Part shown: piece after piece, positions 1-11,700 of the stretch
Layout: the number at the start of each line of letters is the position of its first letter
Numbering within the stretch: the first letter of the stretch is position 1
Origin: Serinus canaria
Lineage: Eukaryota > Chordata > Aves > Passeriformes > Fringillidae
Assembly: GCF_022539315.1 (NCBI RefSeq)
Contig: NC_066316.1
Coordinates: 99,752,179-99,816,178 of the forward strand
Reading direction: 5' to 3'
DNA: 64,000 nt
Made by a program: the position numbers and the translations under genes
The notes under the pieces: model-generated
What the model saw: the letters and a program-made list of their open reading frames with translations, nothing else
Databases searched by the model: none
What the model was told of the DNA's origin: nothing

Positions 1-1535
1 AAATGAAAACAGTGTCATGATGGTAGCTTGAAATGTGTTTGCTTCCTGGGATTTAAACATGTGGACACAACAAATGATATCTGGCTTCCAGCTGAAGACC
101 AGAACTGGATTTCCAGCTTGAGCAATCACATACCAATCTCAAGAGTGTGTAGGGTTTGAGATGGTCTTTTTTTTAATTTTTTTTTCCCAGGGTGGTTGTG
201 GAGCTGCATCTTTATAAGCAATGAAAAGCAGTGCAGTGTTAGGTTTAAAATGAAGTGTGAAAAAATCCTTTCAGTATCAGTGCAGCTCAAGTGTTTGATG
301 CATGCACATCTCTGTGTTGCCCTGGCACAGCTAATCATTACCGGCAGAATATCAAAGACTAGATCTGTAAGATTCGGTCTTGATATGTATAGTGCCCTAG
401 AAATTGTATATATCACACTTTCCTCCCACAAAAATAGCCTCAAAATCCCTGCAGCCTGTTCCTCTGTGGCCAGCAGTGTTGCAGTACATGAATTCCTTCA
501 AGCTGGTTGACTGGTTCATGCCTGATGTTGCAACCCCATCACCCATGACAAATTACACATGCAACTCTTGCAAAATTGTATTCTGAATAAATAAAGGCTT
601 GGAACTTTATCCCTGTCTTTCTTCAGCAAACAGGATCTTAGGTAGGATGGAAATGAACAGGTTTGTGTGCTGCCATGTGAGCATGAGGCTGTGTGTGCAC
701 CTGCATAAATGAACAGTCCTGAATGGGAGAGGGATGGGCATGCACCATTCTGCTGCTGTACACCAAGCTGGGTAAGAAGCTGAAACAGGAAATTATGACA
801 TGTTCCTCAGCTGCTTCAGAGCAGCATAGCTTATCTCTCCAGTAAGAGCAGCTGGGAAAGTTTTGTTGCTTCTGTAGGCTGGAGATTTCCAACAAGCGGC
901 ACTGTCGGCTGGAAAGGGAGGGAGCTGATGGGATGGCAGCATCCTGGCCTCCACCTCTCCAGGAAATCCATACAGATATACAGGTTTTGTAATTGAAAAT
1001 TTTTGTTACCTTGTGCATATATAAAAGAATAACATGGAAAGCAACCAGTTAGGTTTTTAGATTCTTTAAATACCCTCAAGTGGGTTTCAGCACACAGAAC
1101 TTTAGGTTTCTGCAGGAAGGATGTCTCAGTTCCTGACATTTCATGGAGAACCAATCCAGCCTGTGGAGCCCAGAGAGAAATTTATGTGATCCCAAAACAG
1201 ACACTGATATTTTATGAAATTAGTGGTGCCCTACACCCTTTGCCTGAGACCTATTTGATTTTTAAAACAGTGACCAAAACATGTAGCTTAAACATAGAAG
1301 GCAAAGTTGTAGTCACCAGAAATCAGGAGAGCTGTATCCTACTTTTAGCCTGACACAAAGGCTAAAAAAATAAATGTAATAATTTGCATTCCCATTGGTT
1401 TCCATGGGCCTTGAACAAGGATGTTAAAAGTAAGAAATAAAAGAAGCATGTGTGCAAAAAGATATTTTTTACATTAAAAAATATGCATTTAAAGATAATA
1501 ATGTAGAATATATCTAGTCATATACTAATCCTATT
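1..1535. other. Unique non-coding sequence, no gene seen
   Basis: Mixed AT-rich vertebrate sequence. Both strands contain short frames of up to about 126 codons that overlap one another and show no domain, signal peptide or splice-linked continuation. Read as intergenic or intronic DNA. Confidence 0.6.
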
Positions 1536-1539
1536 AAAA

Positions 1540-1625
1540 TGTAAACTTGGGTTGCAAGTTCTTTGGGACAAGGACAGGAGGTTTTTTCTCTATGTTTGTA
1601 TATAGCAGCATAATAAAGGATAGCC
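1540..1625 (+). repeat. Possible ancient amniote repeat 3' end (L3/CR1-like)
   Basis: The stretch has the order 'gtaaact..gttctttgggacaagga' followed by 'ctatgtttgtatatagcagc' and 'aataaagg'. This resembles the 3' tail shared by old reptilian L3/CR1-type repeats, where a 'gtaagctctttggggcaggga' block is followed by 'tgtgtttgtacagcgcctag'. The match is by eye and diverged. It could be chance, so the family name is tentative. Confidence 0.35.
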
Positions 1626-1629
1626 CTTC

Positions 1630-4540
1630 TGACTACTGAAGTAAAATTAATATATTAGAATGGTTGAATAGTTTTAGGATCCTATCTTATGAGATTGGCA
1701 GCCTCCTGGTATTCTTCAGACAAGGCCTCTGCTCTTTTCTAATTGAATTCTCTGTGGATTTTTTGTACAAATTTTATCTATGAACTTTAGCTGCAACTGA
1801 CCTAATACTGCAAAACCCATTTCTCACAGAACCTAAGCAGGTTTTAACCCAGCTTTTGAAAGGAAAGCAAAATATAATAATCTACTTCAGCAACTGGAGT
1901 CAGAAAACAATATTAAGGGCAATTTTCCTTCCATTGTCTTTCTCTGATGAAAGATCACATAAAAATCTTATAAACTGAGGTATTGTTTGTCATTTTAGAT
2001 GCTCCCTGTATACCTTGGAAGATCAGTTCAAGAAAAACATATGGTATATTTTCTGAAGGCCTTCTTTAAAGCAATTAGATTTTTAGTTACATCAACAGTG
2101 CATTACACGCTGTATAACTACACTACAGAGTAAGCAATCATATCAGATTTCTGAGATAAAAAAGAGATATAAGTTTTTTTAAAGTTTAAATTTACAGGTT
2201 TGATAAGCATGATTTACTGGTTTATAAAACCAAACTGAGTGAGACAGTGTCAACAGTGATCCTTCTGATCTGCACTGATGTTTTGTATAGTCCTGTTTGG
2301 TTTATTGCCATTGTTAATTTTATTAATATATTTATTCATTTATTTATTTTCAGTCCTGATAAGTACTGAAAATATTTCCAGGAACAAGGCTTTTGTGTTG
2401 ATAGTCATACCCTCGAACTTCTGTTGGGAAGGTGCCTGTGCCACTCTAGTGAGCTGCCCACATCCATCTATCTCCAATGCTTGGACCTGATTTCAAGTAC
2501 TCCAGAACAAGAATTCTCTCTTCAAGGGTCCTCAGGCTGCAGTCAGATGCAAAACCTCCGTTTGGGGTTCCAAAGCATCTTCTCACCTGAATCCAGCACT
2601 GGCAGACCCAGGTGGGCACCACTGTGTGAAGGGCTGTGGGGTTTAGGAGAGTCCTAAGAGGAGGTGCTGCAGGTTGGTTTTGCTACACATCCCCAACCCA
2701 GCCTTCAGATGGTTTCACACTAAAAGAAGTGTGGCAAGGGCAAACTCAGTATGAGGTATGTCCTCTTGTTTATAAACCAGTATGGTGTTTCTTGCAACAG
2801 GAAATGCTGCTGTAAAGGGATATTGTTGAAAATTATGTGTACTCAGTGCTTGCTGGAAGTTATTGCAACACAGATTTACTGATCTATTAATTATGGTAGG
2901 TTATTATAAGAAATCCCTCTTCCTTACTCAGAATGAACAGTCTTCATGTAGGACAGGTTGTGAAACGGGAAGAGAAATATTAATTTATTTTTTTAAATAG
3001 ACAAAGAGAGAGGAATGCAGAGCACTCTCTCATCCCTTCTCATCATTTGATGCATTCCATAGTCCCTTTTATTGTTGCTACTCTGTCCCTTGTCCCATCT
3101 CCCATTGCAATGCATAATTCCCAGTCAATGCATTCAAGTATTTCATACATTCACACAAATGTCTTTCCAGGTTGTTCTCTAGTGCTTTCTCTTCTCATAT
3201 TTTAACAAAGATTTTGTAGCTTTAGGGGTTTTTTTAAGACCTCATCTTCTGGAGTTTTCTTCTGCCCCTGATTTAAACTCTGTATTTACGTCTCTTATGA
3301 TGGTACAGTGAAACTAAAATGACAGAAATGCAATAAAGTATTTTCAGATGTGTTTTTTTTTTTTTTAAAGTTCAGAGTCTTTAAACAACCGGTGTGTTTT
3401 TTGGAGGCCTGACTTGTTTGTTATTTTTGGTGCTGAAGTTGAACCAAACTACAAACGCCAAGAGATGTTGTAAGCACAGCTCTAACTACTGTGTTGTAAT
3501 TTTATTTCATTCAGCTGCTGAGGGCTTATATGACCACTGAAAGGAATGCAGTCTTGGCCAAGTACTTTTCCAGTGAAAAAATGTTAATTTGTTCCATGCC
3601 ATCACGAATTTTTTGTGTACCTATGTTCAAAGTCAACTTTCACTGATCACCGCAGGTAAGATAAAAACTGAAAGAGGAGGAAACTGAAGTTCTATGGAAT
3701 TTCAAGACTTCTCAGAAATTATGTTCTTTATGAGCAGTGAATTTTAAATTTTGTGGTTTAGTGGTTTTTATAATATACATAATTGTTTTGCAACTCAGTA
3801 TTCCTCTGCAAAATATCTCAAATGTCAGAAATAAAAAATAATAAAAATACAGCCCATTATCAGAGAAACTGATAAAACAGAAAAGCACTTAGATGGACAT
3901 TTCCCACCAGGAACCTTCAGCTCTTTTGATCCTGTTTCTGGCCTATGACGTATTAGAGGTAGCTTACAAGTTCCAGACCTGTCTGAAGCTGTTTCAATAT
4001 ACAAAAATTATTTTGTATCATTATTTATTTTTTATTAATTAGCTATTTTAAAAATATATAACATCTATCTAGATATTGCCTATAAATAATACCATATGAT
4101 GAATGTTATATCTTAAAATGATGCAGTGTAATAAAATATATTTCTGTATAAGTGTATTTTGAAAATACTTGCATCTTTAGGTCTATGCATTTATATATAG
4201 ACAAAACCAAAGGCCATTCTCTGGTCTCTTCAGCTAGGTAAGGAACAAGTTCTCATGCTACATGACAAAGACCCATTTCATCAGGCTGCTCTGTCATTCC
4301 TTTCATATAAACAGGGCTAAGCAAAGGAGTGACAAAGGAGTGGGATGCAGATGCCTCCTTGCACAGATTTTGCTTTCATTCTGAGAAGCTTCTAGGGCAG
4401 AATGAAGCTGATGGTGGCTGAGGTACCAATGCCTACAGGAAATAGGAAAAGTTTAGGTGGAAGGAATGCAGCAAATGGATTGAAAGAACTCAAATCTCCA
4501 TAGTCATCCAGATCTGCCTGATCTGAATCTATTAATTTTG
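1630..4540. other. Unique AT-rich non-coding sequence
   Basis: No gene or clear mobile element seen. It contains a T14 run at 3353-3366 and a very AT-rich stretch around 4015-4100. Short frames near 2.28-2.66 kb show no recognisable product. Confidence 0.6.
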
Positions 4541-4878
4541 CCCTTCCCTTCCCTTCCCTTCCCTTCCCTTCCCTTCCCTTCCCTTCCCTTCCCTTCCCTT
4601 CCCTTCCCTTCCCTTCCCTGCCTTCCCTTCCCTTCCCTTCCCTTCCCGTCCCTTCCCTTCCCTTCCCTTCCCTTCCCTTCCCTTCCCTTCCCTTCCCTTC
4701 CTTCCCTTCCCTCCTTCCCTTCCCTTCCCTTCCCTTCCCCCTTCCCTTCCTTCCCTTCCCTTCCTCCCTTCCCTTCCCTTCCCTTCCCTTCCCTTCCCTT
4801 CCCTTCCCTTCCCTTCCCTTCCCTTCCTTCCCTTCCCTTCCCTTCCCTTCCCTTCCCTTCCCTTCCCTTCCCTTCCCT
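4541..4878. repeat. (CCCTT)n / (AAGGG)n pentanucleotide microsatellite
   Basis: About 338 bp of almost uninterrupted CCCTT units on the plus strand, which read AAGGG on the minus strand. There are a few interruptions: a G substitution near 4620 and near 4648, short-unit slips around 4700-4765, and a C-rich slip near 4737-4742. The strand asymmetry is complete (all pyrimidine on plus except the two G bases), giving a long homopurine-homopyrimidine mirror repeat. It creates long artificial reading frames in all phases (Gly-Arg-Glu-Gly-Lys type on minus, Phe-Pro-Ser-Leu type on plus), which should not be annotated as proteins. Confidence 0.98.
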
Positions 4879-5996
4879 GTCCTGTGAACGGCGCTGCAGC
4901 TCCCAAATCATGAATTGCAGAGTGCAGTGATCTGATAAATAAATTATTGTTAAAAAAACCCTCTATTGTAGAGTTTCTCCCCTTCAAAATCCACAGTCTG
5001 AAAGGGAAATATCTTCTTTTCCACTCCCCACATGTTTTTAGAGTCACACAGAAACTGAAGTGGGCAATTTTGGATTTTCGTAATTGCTGCAAGGCAGTTG
5101 AGGCTTTAGGCTGTAGCACAACCACTATCCCCAACTCTTATTACATTCAATCACACTTGAATGCACTGTAGCAGAATTTCATTTAGATTTTGTAAGATTT
5201 GGTCTTTTGAAATCAGCATAAATTATAATGTTCCAGTCAATAGTTTGTCCAACAGACAGCAAGTCACTTGATTTTGCTTTAGCATGTCTCAATCTGTTAA
5301 ACAATAGGGCTTTTTCTTTGCTGAAGTGGGACTGGTGTGCATTCAGGAAGAATAAGCTCATTCTAACAGCTTTTCTTTGCTTTTCTGTTTTAGAGAGAGA
5401 GAATTTGTAAATACACTGTATTAAATCATGTTTGGTAGCAACCTGTGAACCGTGCTGATAAAAGAAGAATTGACCCAAACTACTCAACCTCAGTCTAATG
5501 AGATCAAAAGACATCAGGTAATTTTAGCTTATTTGTTTGGGGTGGGTTTCTTGTAGCTTATTTTTTCACAGCTATTTAATGGTTTGTTTGGGGCTTTTTT
5601 CCCCCCAAGAACATCTGTAAACAGGACTGTGAAATGCTGTGGGACAGGGAATTCTTACATCATTTTTCTAGCTAAGAATGAACCAGAAATCCCACAAGAA
5701 GGATTCTTTTGATCTTTTCTGGACAATATAATTATGTGCTAACTTCTCTGTGTGGTTAAATTAATAGGATGTTGCTAATTACTAATCACCATCAGGAAAG
5801 GGATTAAATATAAAACCATACATATCCAAGATACTTTCCAGGTGGAGGAAGAGGTTTGATGACTTTAATCTTTTTCATGTTGATTTTCTCAGTCTTGATT
5901 CTCTTCACTATATTACAGACATTGTAAGGAGCTGAAGGAGAAACTGTCTTTGGCACAAAGTTCCTTCCTTAACCAGCATAAAAATATCCCAGCTAT

Positions 5997-6026
5997 TCTA
6001 GATTAAAATTCTGATTTTAATCTAGA
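5997..6026. repeat. Perfect 13-bp inverted repeat with 4-nt loop
   Basis: The left arm TCTAGATTAAAAT (5997-6009) is exactly complementary to the right arm ATTTTAATCTAGA (6014-6026), with TCTG between them. The stem is AT-rich and pairing stops outside the arms. No terminator, tRNA or transposon end is recognised around it. Confidence 0.9.
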
Positions 6027-6584
6027 TTCCTCTAGATTTGGGACTGATTTCTCTATTTTTGGAACTATTGCCTATTGCTTTCCATTTTGGGGTTCACATA
6101 CTGAGCTATTACAACCAGAAAAATTAATTTGCTAACATAAGCTAGAGGTATATGTTCTGATTCTAACTCCTTGTCTTTTCTAACCAGTTAGTTATTTTCT
6201 GAGAACTGTTGTGGTTGAATATCAAAAGCAAATTTTTCAAACATTCATCAGTATTGAGAAAAACTAAGCCTAGGTTCTACATGGATTTCTTAAAAGCTCT
6301 GTGGTAAAAAATTTGGGCCAGTTAAAGAGAATCAAAGCCCAGGCATTGACCTTGCTGGGACCAGATTTTTATTTTAGATGTTCTATAGGGCCACTGAATT
6401 TTTTTTCCTTCTAATTTCTAAATGAAATCCTAAAGATTTTAAAAAACTCTAAAAATCCTTACACAGTGATGTACATCAGTAATGTACCCAGTAAGTTCAA
6501 AAGTAATGGCCATCTGCTCTCTCAGGATTTGGCTCCTTATTGAGGAGGATTATAGGAATTAACCTTTTAGGTACTTTTTCAGGG

Positions 6585-6603
6585 AAAAAAAAAAAAAAAA
6601 AAA
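6585..6603 (+). repeat. Poly(A) run, 19 bases
   Basis: A homopolymer of 19 A after 'caggg', followed by 'ggctatttttttt'. No processed pseudogene or LINE body is recognisable upstream, so this is taken as simple sequence rather than a retrocopy tail. Confidence 0.9.
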
Positions 6604-6897
6604 GGCTATTTTTTTTGGTTTCCTTACTGTCTTTCTGCCTGGAGGCTGCATGTAATTCCCTTTGAATCCTGGGGTATGCATGTAGGTGGGGGGATGTGTC
6701 TGTCTTCAGGATACCATTCTCTTTAGTGGATATTGGGATATTTCATATCCAGCTTTATTTTATATTCTGCTTTCATTTGGAGTCATCCCACACTCTTAAT
6801 TACACCCATTTGGCAAACCAGAACCTTGGGTCTGGAGTTTCTGTGGTCTGTAACAGTGTTTTGTGTTTCTTTTGTTTCGGTGGGCTTTTATTTTGGG

Positions 6898-7015
6898 TTT
6901 TTTTTTTTTTTCCTTTTTTGTTTTGTTTTGTTATTCTTGTTTGCTTGCTTGATTTTGTTTGTTTGTGTTATTATTGTTGTAGTTGTTGTTTTGGTTTTCT
7001 TTCTTTTTAGAGAAG
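6898..7015 (+). repeat. T-rich / TTTTG, TTTG and TTG low-complexity tract
   Basis: A long T-rich run is followed by 'tttgttttgttttg', GTTT-type units and GTT units, ending in a pyrimidine tract and 'tttttag'. It produces hydrophobic Phe/Val/Cys-rich frames that mimic membrane segments but are low-complexity artefacts. Confidence 0.85.
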
Positions 7016-8723
7016 AAGAATGGATAAAAGAATGGTCCTGGTTTTTCCTCTCATTTCTGAATGGAAATTAAATAACAGCCATGACTCTACATTATAGCCT
7101 TCCTTTCTGCTTAGCTTTAATTTTAGTCATCTTTTGCTGGTTCCTGTTATACCCAGTTCCTGAACTCTCAATACAATAAATGTTATTGTTCATGGGGAGA
7201 ATGAGTTGCATAAATGTCAAGTCATCAACAATCAGCTGGCCAGTTGCCTGAAACCTTTTTTGTTTTCTTCATGGGACATAACCACAAGTACTTATTCATA
7301 CAAATGAGTCTTACACACCTAAGTAGGCCTATTGACAGTAGTGGTGAATTGATGGTGGGAAAAAACCAAGGTTCTGCAACATCTTTTAAATCTAGACTGA
7401 AGTTCTAGTTGTCACAAATCCTTACCTGATGGCATAAATTTACTTGCTTTTGGCATTGTATGCACCCCTATACAATTTTTATTTTTTAAAAAGGCAGAAG
7501 AAATCAAATTCAGAAGTAGCAAATTGTTTTGCAAGTAATTTCAAAAGCAAGGGACGATGTGTTTAGGGCAAAGATTTTGCTCTTGATATGCTTAGTAAAA
7601 ATATAAAATTGGATCTCTCTCATGCCATTAGTATCTCACTGAGTATTGATTTCGCTGAAAGAACATACTAGTACAGAGAGATTTTTGCCTTACATGATAT
7701 ACCAGACTGTTAAGTTCAAGACTGTGGAAGACAGACATGACAAATTTGACAATGACACCATCTAAAGAGGAGGAAGGAAGCTGAAAAGTAAAAACTAGTT
7801 ATTAGAGAGCAATAGAATGAAAGGGAACATTATACTTTGTGCAGTAGCAGGAACAGGAATTATTATTCAATAATAAAAGATGAAACCTGTAGAAATTTGC
7901 AATACATTTCAAGCAAACATTCTGATAGTGTCAAAATCAAGCCAAAAAGGGAGAAACCTACTTTGAACTTACTTAAAGTAGAAGTTTCAGGCAATAATTA
8001 TTTATTGTAATTCAATAAGATCATATCAGGGGAACCATCAGCTTGAAATGACTGGTATCTGAGGAAGGGTCATGTGCAGACTTCTGAATTTGCTATCATG
8101 AAGGTCTTCTGCCACTCCCACTGCAGTCACTACATGGCATGCTTCCCCACCTTGTTTAATATGCAGCATTTTCCTTTCTCCTCACCTAATATGAGTTCTT
8201 CTGGGCTGCAGGGTCCCTTTCTGGGGCCACCAAGCAAAACCTCTGCTCCCCACCTAAAGTGGGATTCAGTTACTTAAACACACATTTCTAGCACTGCCTG
8301 AGACACCTTGGGCTGGCCTGCCCAGCCTTCAGCTGCTGATTGAGAGGATGCAGGTGTTCTCTAAGATCAGTGTAAGGTCTCACAGCAGCATGTCTTGTGC
8401 ACCTTAGGTGTCATTAAGATACTTGCTTAGGTCTCTGACAGTTTTACATGTGAGCTTGATATCTGGGCTACCAGTGAAGTTCAAAGAGCTTCATCTCATT
8501 CTGGTCACCTCCATGTGGTCCCTGACGTGTCTCACAAAGCCTGTTGACATCTTCAGCTTTACTTCTCAGCCATTTATAGCCCCTCAGGTCAGCCCACAGC
8601 CATGCCTCCAGGTTACCTGCTCAAGCAGCAAGCACCCCCCTTCAACGCCCCAGTGCCCTGCAGGGTGTCTCTGTTCCAGCCCTGTGCCACTAGAGTGCTG
8701 GTGTTGGCTAACAGCTTGGCAAG

Positions 8724-8767
8724 TGCCAGTGACAGTCCTTCCTCTGTCACTGCCAGTGACAGTCCTT
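8724..8767. repeat. 17-bp direct repeat with internal inverted repeat
   Basis: TGCCAGTGACAGTCCTT occurs at 8724-8740 and again exactly at 8751-8767, a 27-bp period. The first copy's CAGTGACAG also pairs perfectly with CTGTCACTG at 8744-8752. This is a small local duplication in a moderately GC-rich stretch with no known family. Confidence 0.85.
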
Positions 8768-11700
8768 TGGGAAGGATGAGGATCTGCTGCTGAAAAGAAG
8801 ATGATTGTTCTTTCTGTTAGAGTCCACCAAAATCTGTACAGAGGACACCACAGCAGATGGACAAGTAAATAACTCATGCAGGAATTCTGAAATGCCATGA
8901 GATTTCTTTCTCTTCTCTAATACTTGTTCAATAATTCTGCCTTTCTGTTGTAAGATCAGAATCCCTCATCTGCAGTTTGTGAGTCTATTATACTGGTGAC
9001 AACATGAAGTGTCTCTGCAGTAACTGGCACTTTATGAACTTTGAACAGAGGATTTGTTTCCCAAAAGTTAATTTGACATTTCCTCTTCTTGTCTGGTTAT
9101 GTTGTTCTGGTCTTAAAAAATTATATTTCTTCTTTTTTCTTCTCCTTGCAGCTGGAGCTGGTAGTTACTTCTCATAGAGGGGATCCTTTTCTCCCTTACA
9201 TCCTCTTTCAAGGTGAATTTTAATAAAATCTCACGTGCTACAAACAATCTTAGTAATTTTAGTATTTTGTAAAGTGTCCATTTTTTTAAAATTGAAAAAC
9301 CTTCACAACAACCTATCAGGAAATCCATAGTCAGTTTTTTTCCACAGTGGAAACTGTGAATTATTTATAACAGTAGTTTGATTATATTAAAAAGCACAAT
9401 CCCAAGTCTGCAGTACATTACTGGCTCCATTCCTTGCCTAAAACAGGCGTGTTTATATTTTTCCTCAGTAAATATGTGATAATTAAATGCAAATAGACCA
9501 TATTTTTCAAATGAATTCCCAACCCTGGAAACTTGGATGATGATAATCTTGCCTAATAAATGCACAACTGCAAGTGAAATCAAAGTTTACTGAAGCAGAA
9601 CATTTTTAGCAGTCAGTAGCAGCCATCATTTAGTGAAAAAAAATACACAGGATTAATATAGACACATTATTGAAAAATGGATAGCCCAAAGGTACTTTAT
9701 AATTATGGAGTATACCTAAGTATTAATTGAAAACACTGTGCACTCTTTATGGGATGTTCTCAGCTAATCCATTCCTTTAAATTATTAGGCTATATTGAAG
9801 TCATGCCTAAGGCTGTCATCAGCTCTCTTGCATGTTCCCCATTGTGTGTGTTATCCCCTGTTTCTAGGTCAGCTTTGCAGCCTTTTCCTTTCCCCTTGTG
9901 AAAGAAAGCAATTTCTCTCCCATACATCTCATTTATGAAGAGACAGATGCATGTTTCCTGGCTGCCAACACCTGGTCTTCTCCCTCTCCCTTACAGCCTG
10001 GGTCTCCCTTGAGCTAATGGAAGGACTTTTGTATTGCTCTGGTAGTTCTCTCATCCCATGAGCAGCTCTGTTTCCCCTCTTTTGGGTGAACCATGTCTCT
10101 CTGATGTCTTTCCAAATCTGGGCTAAAGACAGAGGAATGTAGAATTTCAGAGAAGAGATCATCAAAGAAAGGACTATTGCCTGTCCAGCCTGCAGTGAGA
10201 AACTGACACATCATCTGCAGCCATCCTTGCTCCTTCCTCCTTTTCTCATTCTTCCCAGAATGCTCCACTTTTACACAGCTGTTTTTTAACATCTGGAAAT
10301 ACATCATTGTATGCCCTTAAGAAGAGCCTCTAAGAGTGGGATTTTGTCTCAGTGGCAGGATGCTGGCAAGAAGCCAATCATTGTCTTTGTACTACCTGCC
10401 TGGTTGTTCTCTTTGTCCCAAACAACTCAGTTTTCCTTTCTGGGAGTCCTGTAGCTGCACCCCCAAGACCATATTCATGGGGTATTTGGAGAGATTCCTA
10501 TGAATATATCCCCTTCTTTCCTTATGACTTCCTCACATTAAAACCACTTTCCCCCTTTAACTAATTCTCTTTAACAGTTAAAGACAAAGGCTGCATTTTG
10601 CTCACTCTTTATGACCTCATGAATGGGGAAGAATATTATCCAGCCCATAGGAAGCCTGAATTTAAAGTCTGATGGCTATTCCTTCTGTAGCTCTCACTTT
10701 CACACAGTACTGTTTTCTTGCCTGAACCTGGAGCAAGAGAGCAGTGTCAGGGGAGGGAAAGGCAGGTTCCTGGAAGAAGGAGTAGCTGACAGGATGTTGC
10801 TTTTGTTGGAAAAGATCCGTCCTGTTGACAACAGGGAGGACCCAGTAGGGCTGAGTGTTAGCTACCAACCAAGCAGCACGCTGCCAATCAGAGTGTGGAG
10901 GCCAAACTTTCCTTCTTCCTGCCAAGAAAAGGCATTTAAATAAGGACTGAAACATGATTTCAATTTCACTCTAGTTTAATGCAGACAGCAGAAAAACACA
11001 GTGACTCACTCAATACGTTCTTGCCTGCTCAATAAATAATTTTTTTTCTCAGAAGCCTGCAATTTTGCATCAGTAGAGAGGCATAGTGAACACTTGGTCC
11101 TAGGATGTACACGGCACAGCAGCTGAGATTTCATGCTCAGAAAGGCCAAGAAATGAACATGTTGGAAAGTTCTCAGAAAAGGCCATAACTTACATTAATT
11201 TTCTGTTTCCTTCACAGATATAGAAATAACTGCTTAAAAAAAATATGAAAGGATAATAGCTGATCCTATTCCAACAGCTTTAAACCTTAAAATAAACAAC
11301 ATGCCTCAAAGCATCCACCTCTTTGCCCTTGTGTCCTGTGGCTCTCTCAATGATGTACGGTGACAGGACTGAGCCAAAGGGGAGGGCTGAAGGATGTATT
11401 GCCACAGACCAGGCTCTAAAGTTACTGTGTAAACTACAAATTTACTCCATAGTATTGCTACACTAAACAGTGATGGGTAGGGGAGATTTTTTTTCTAGGT
11501 CCTCCCTTGCTTGTGGTCCTAATGCCTGAGCAGTTTCTCGGTCACATAGCCAAGGCCAGATGACCCTCAAAAGTTGGCAAATGCATTGGCCAGTGGCATG
11601 GTTTGTTCTTTATCTGAAGGTGACCAGGAGATAGGAAAAACAGCTTAATTTTGGATTTTAGATGCAAGCCTGAGGTTTTCACTTTATGTAATGCTTTGTG

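Noticed and set aside
4504..5134. Long minus-strand frames of up to 200 codons rich in Gly, Arg, Glu and Lys
   Set aside because: Nearly all of their length is translation of the AAGGG microsatellite. All phases stay open there because the repeat has no stop codon.
6696..7071. Hydrophobic Phe/Val/Cys-rich frames that look like membrane protein
   Set aside because: They are translation of a T/G-rich low-complexity tract. No homologous domain or splice context.
7150..7200. Possible MIR/L2 tail ('ctctcaatacaataaatgtt')
   Set aside because: Only about 20 bp resemble the 'ctcaataaatgtt' tail and no core is found upstream.
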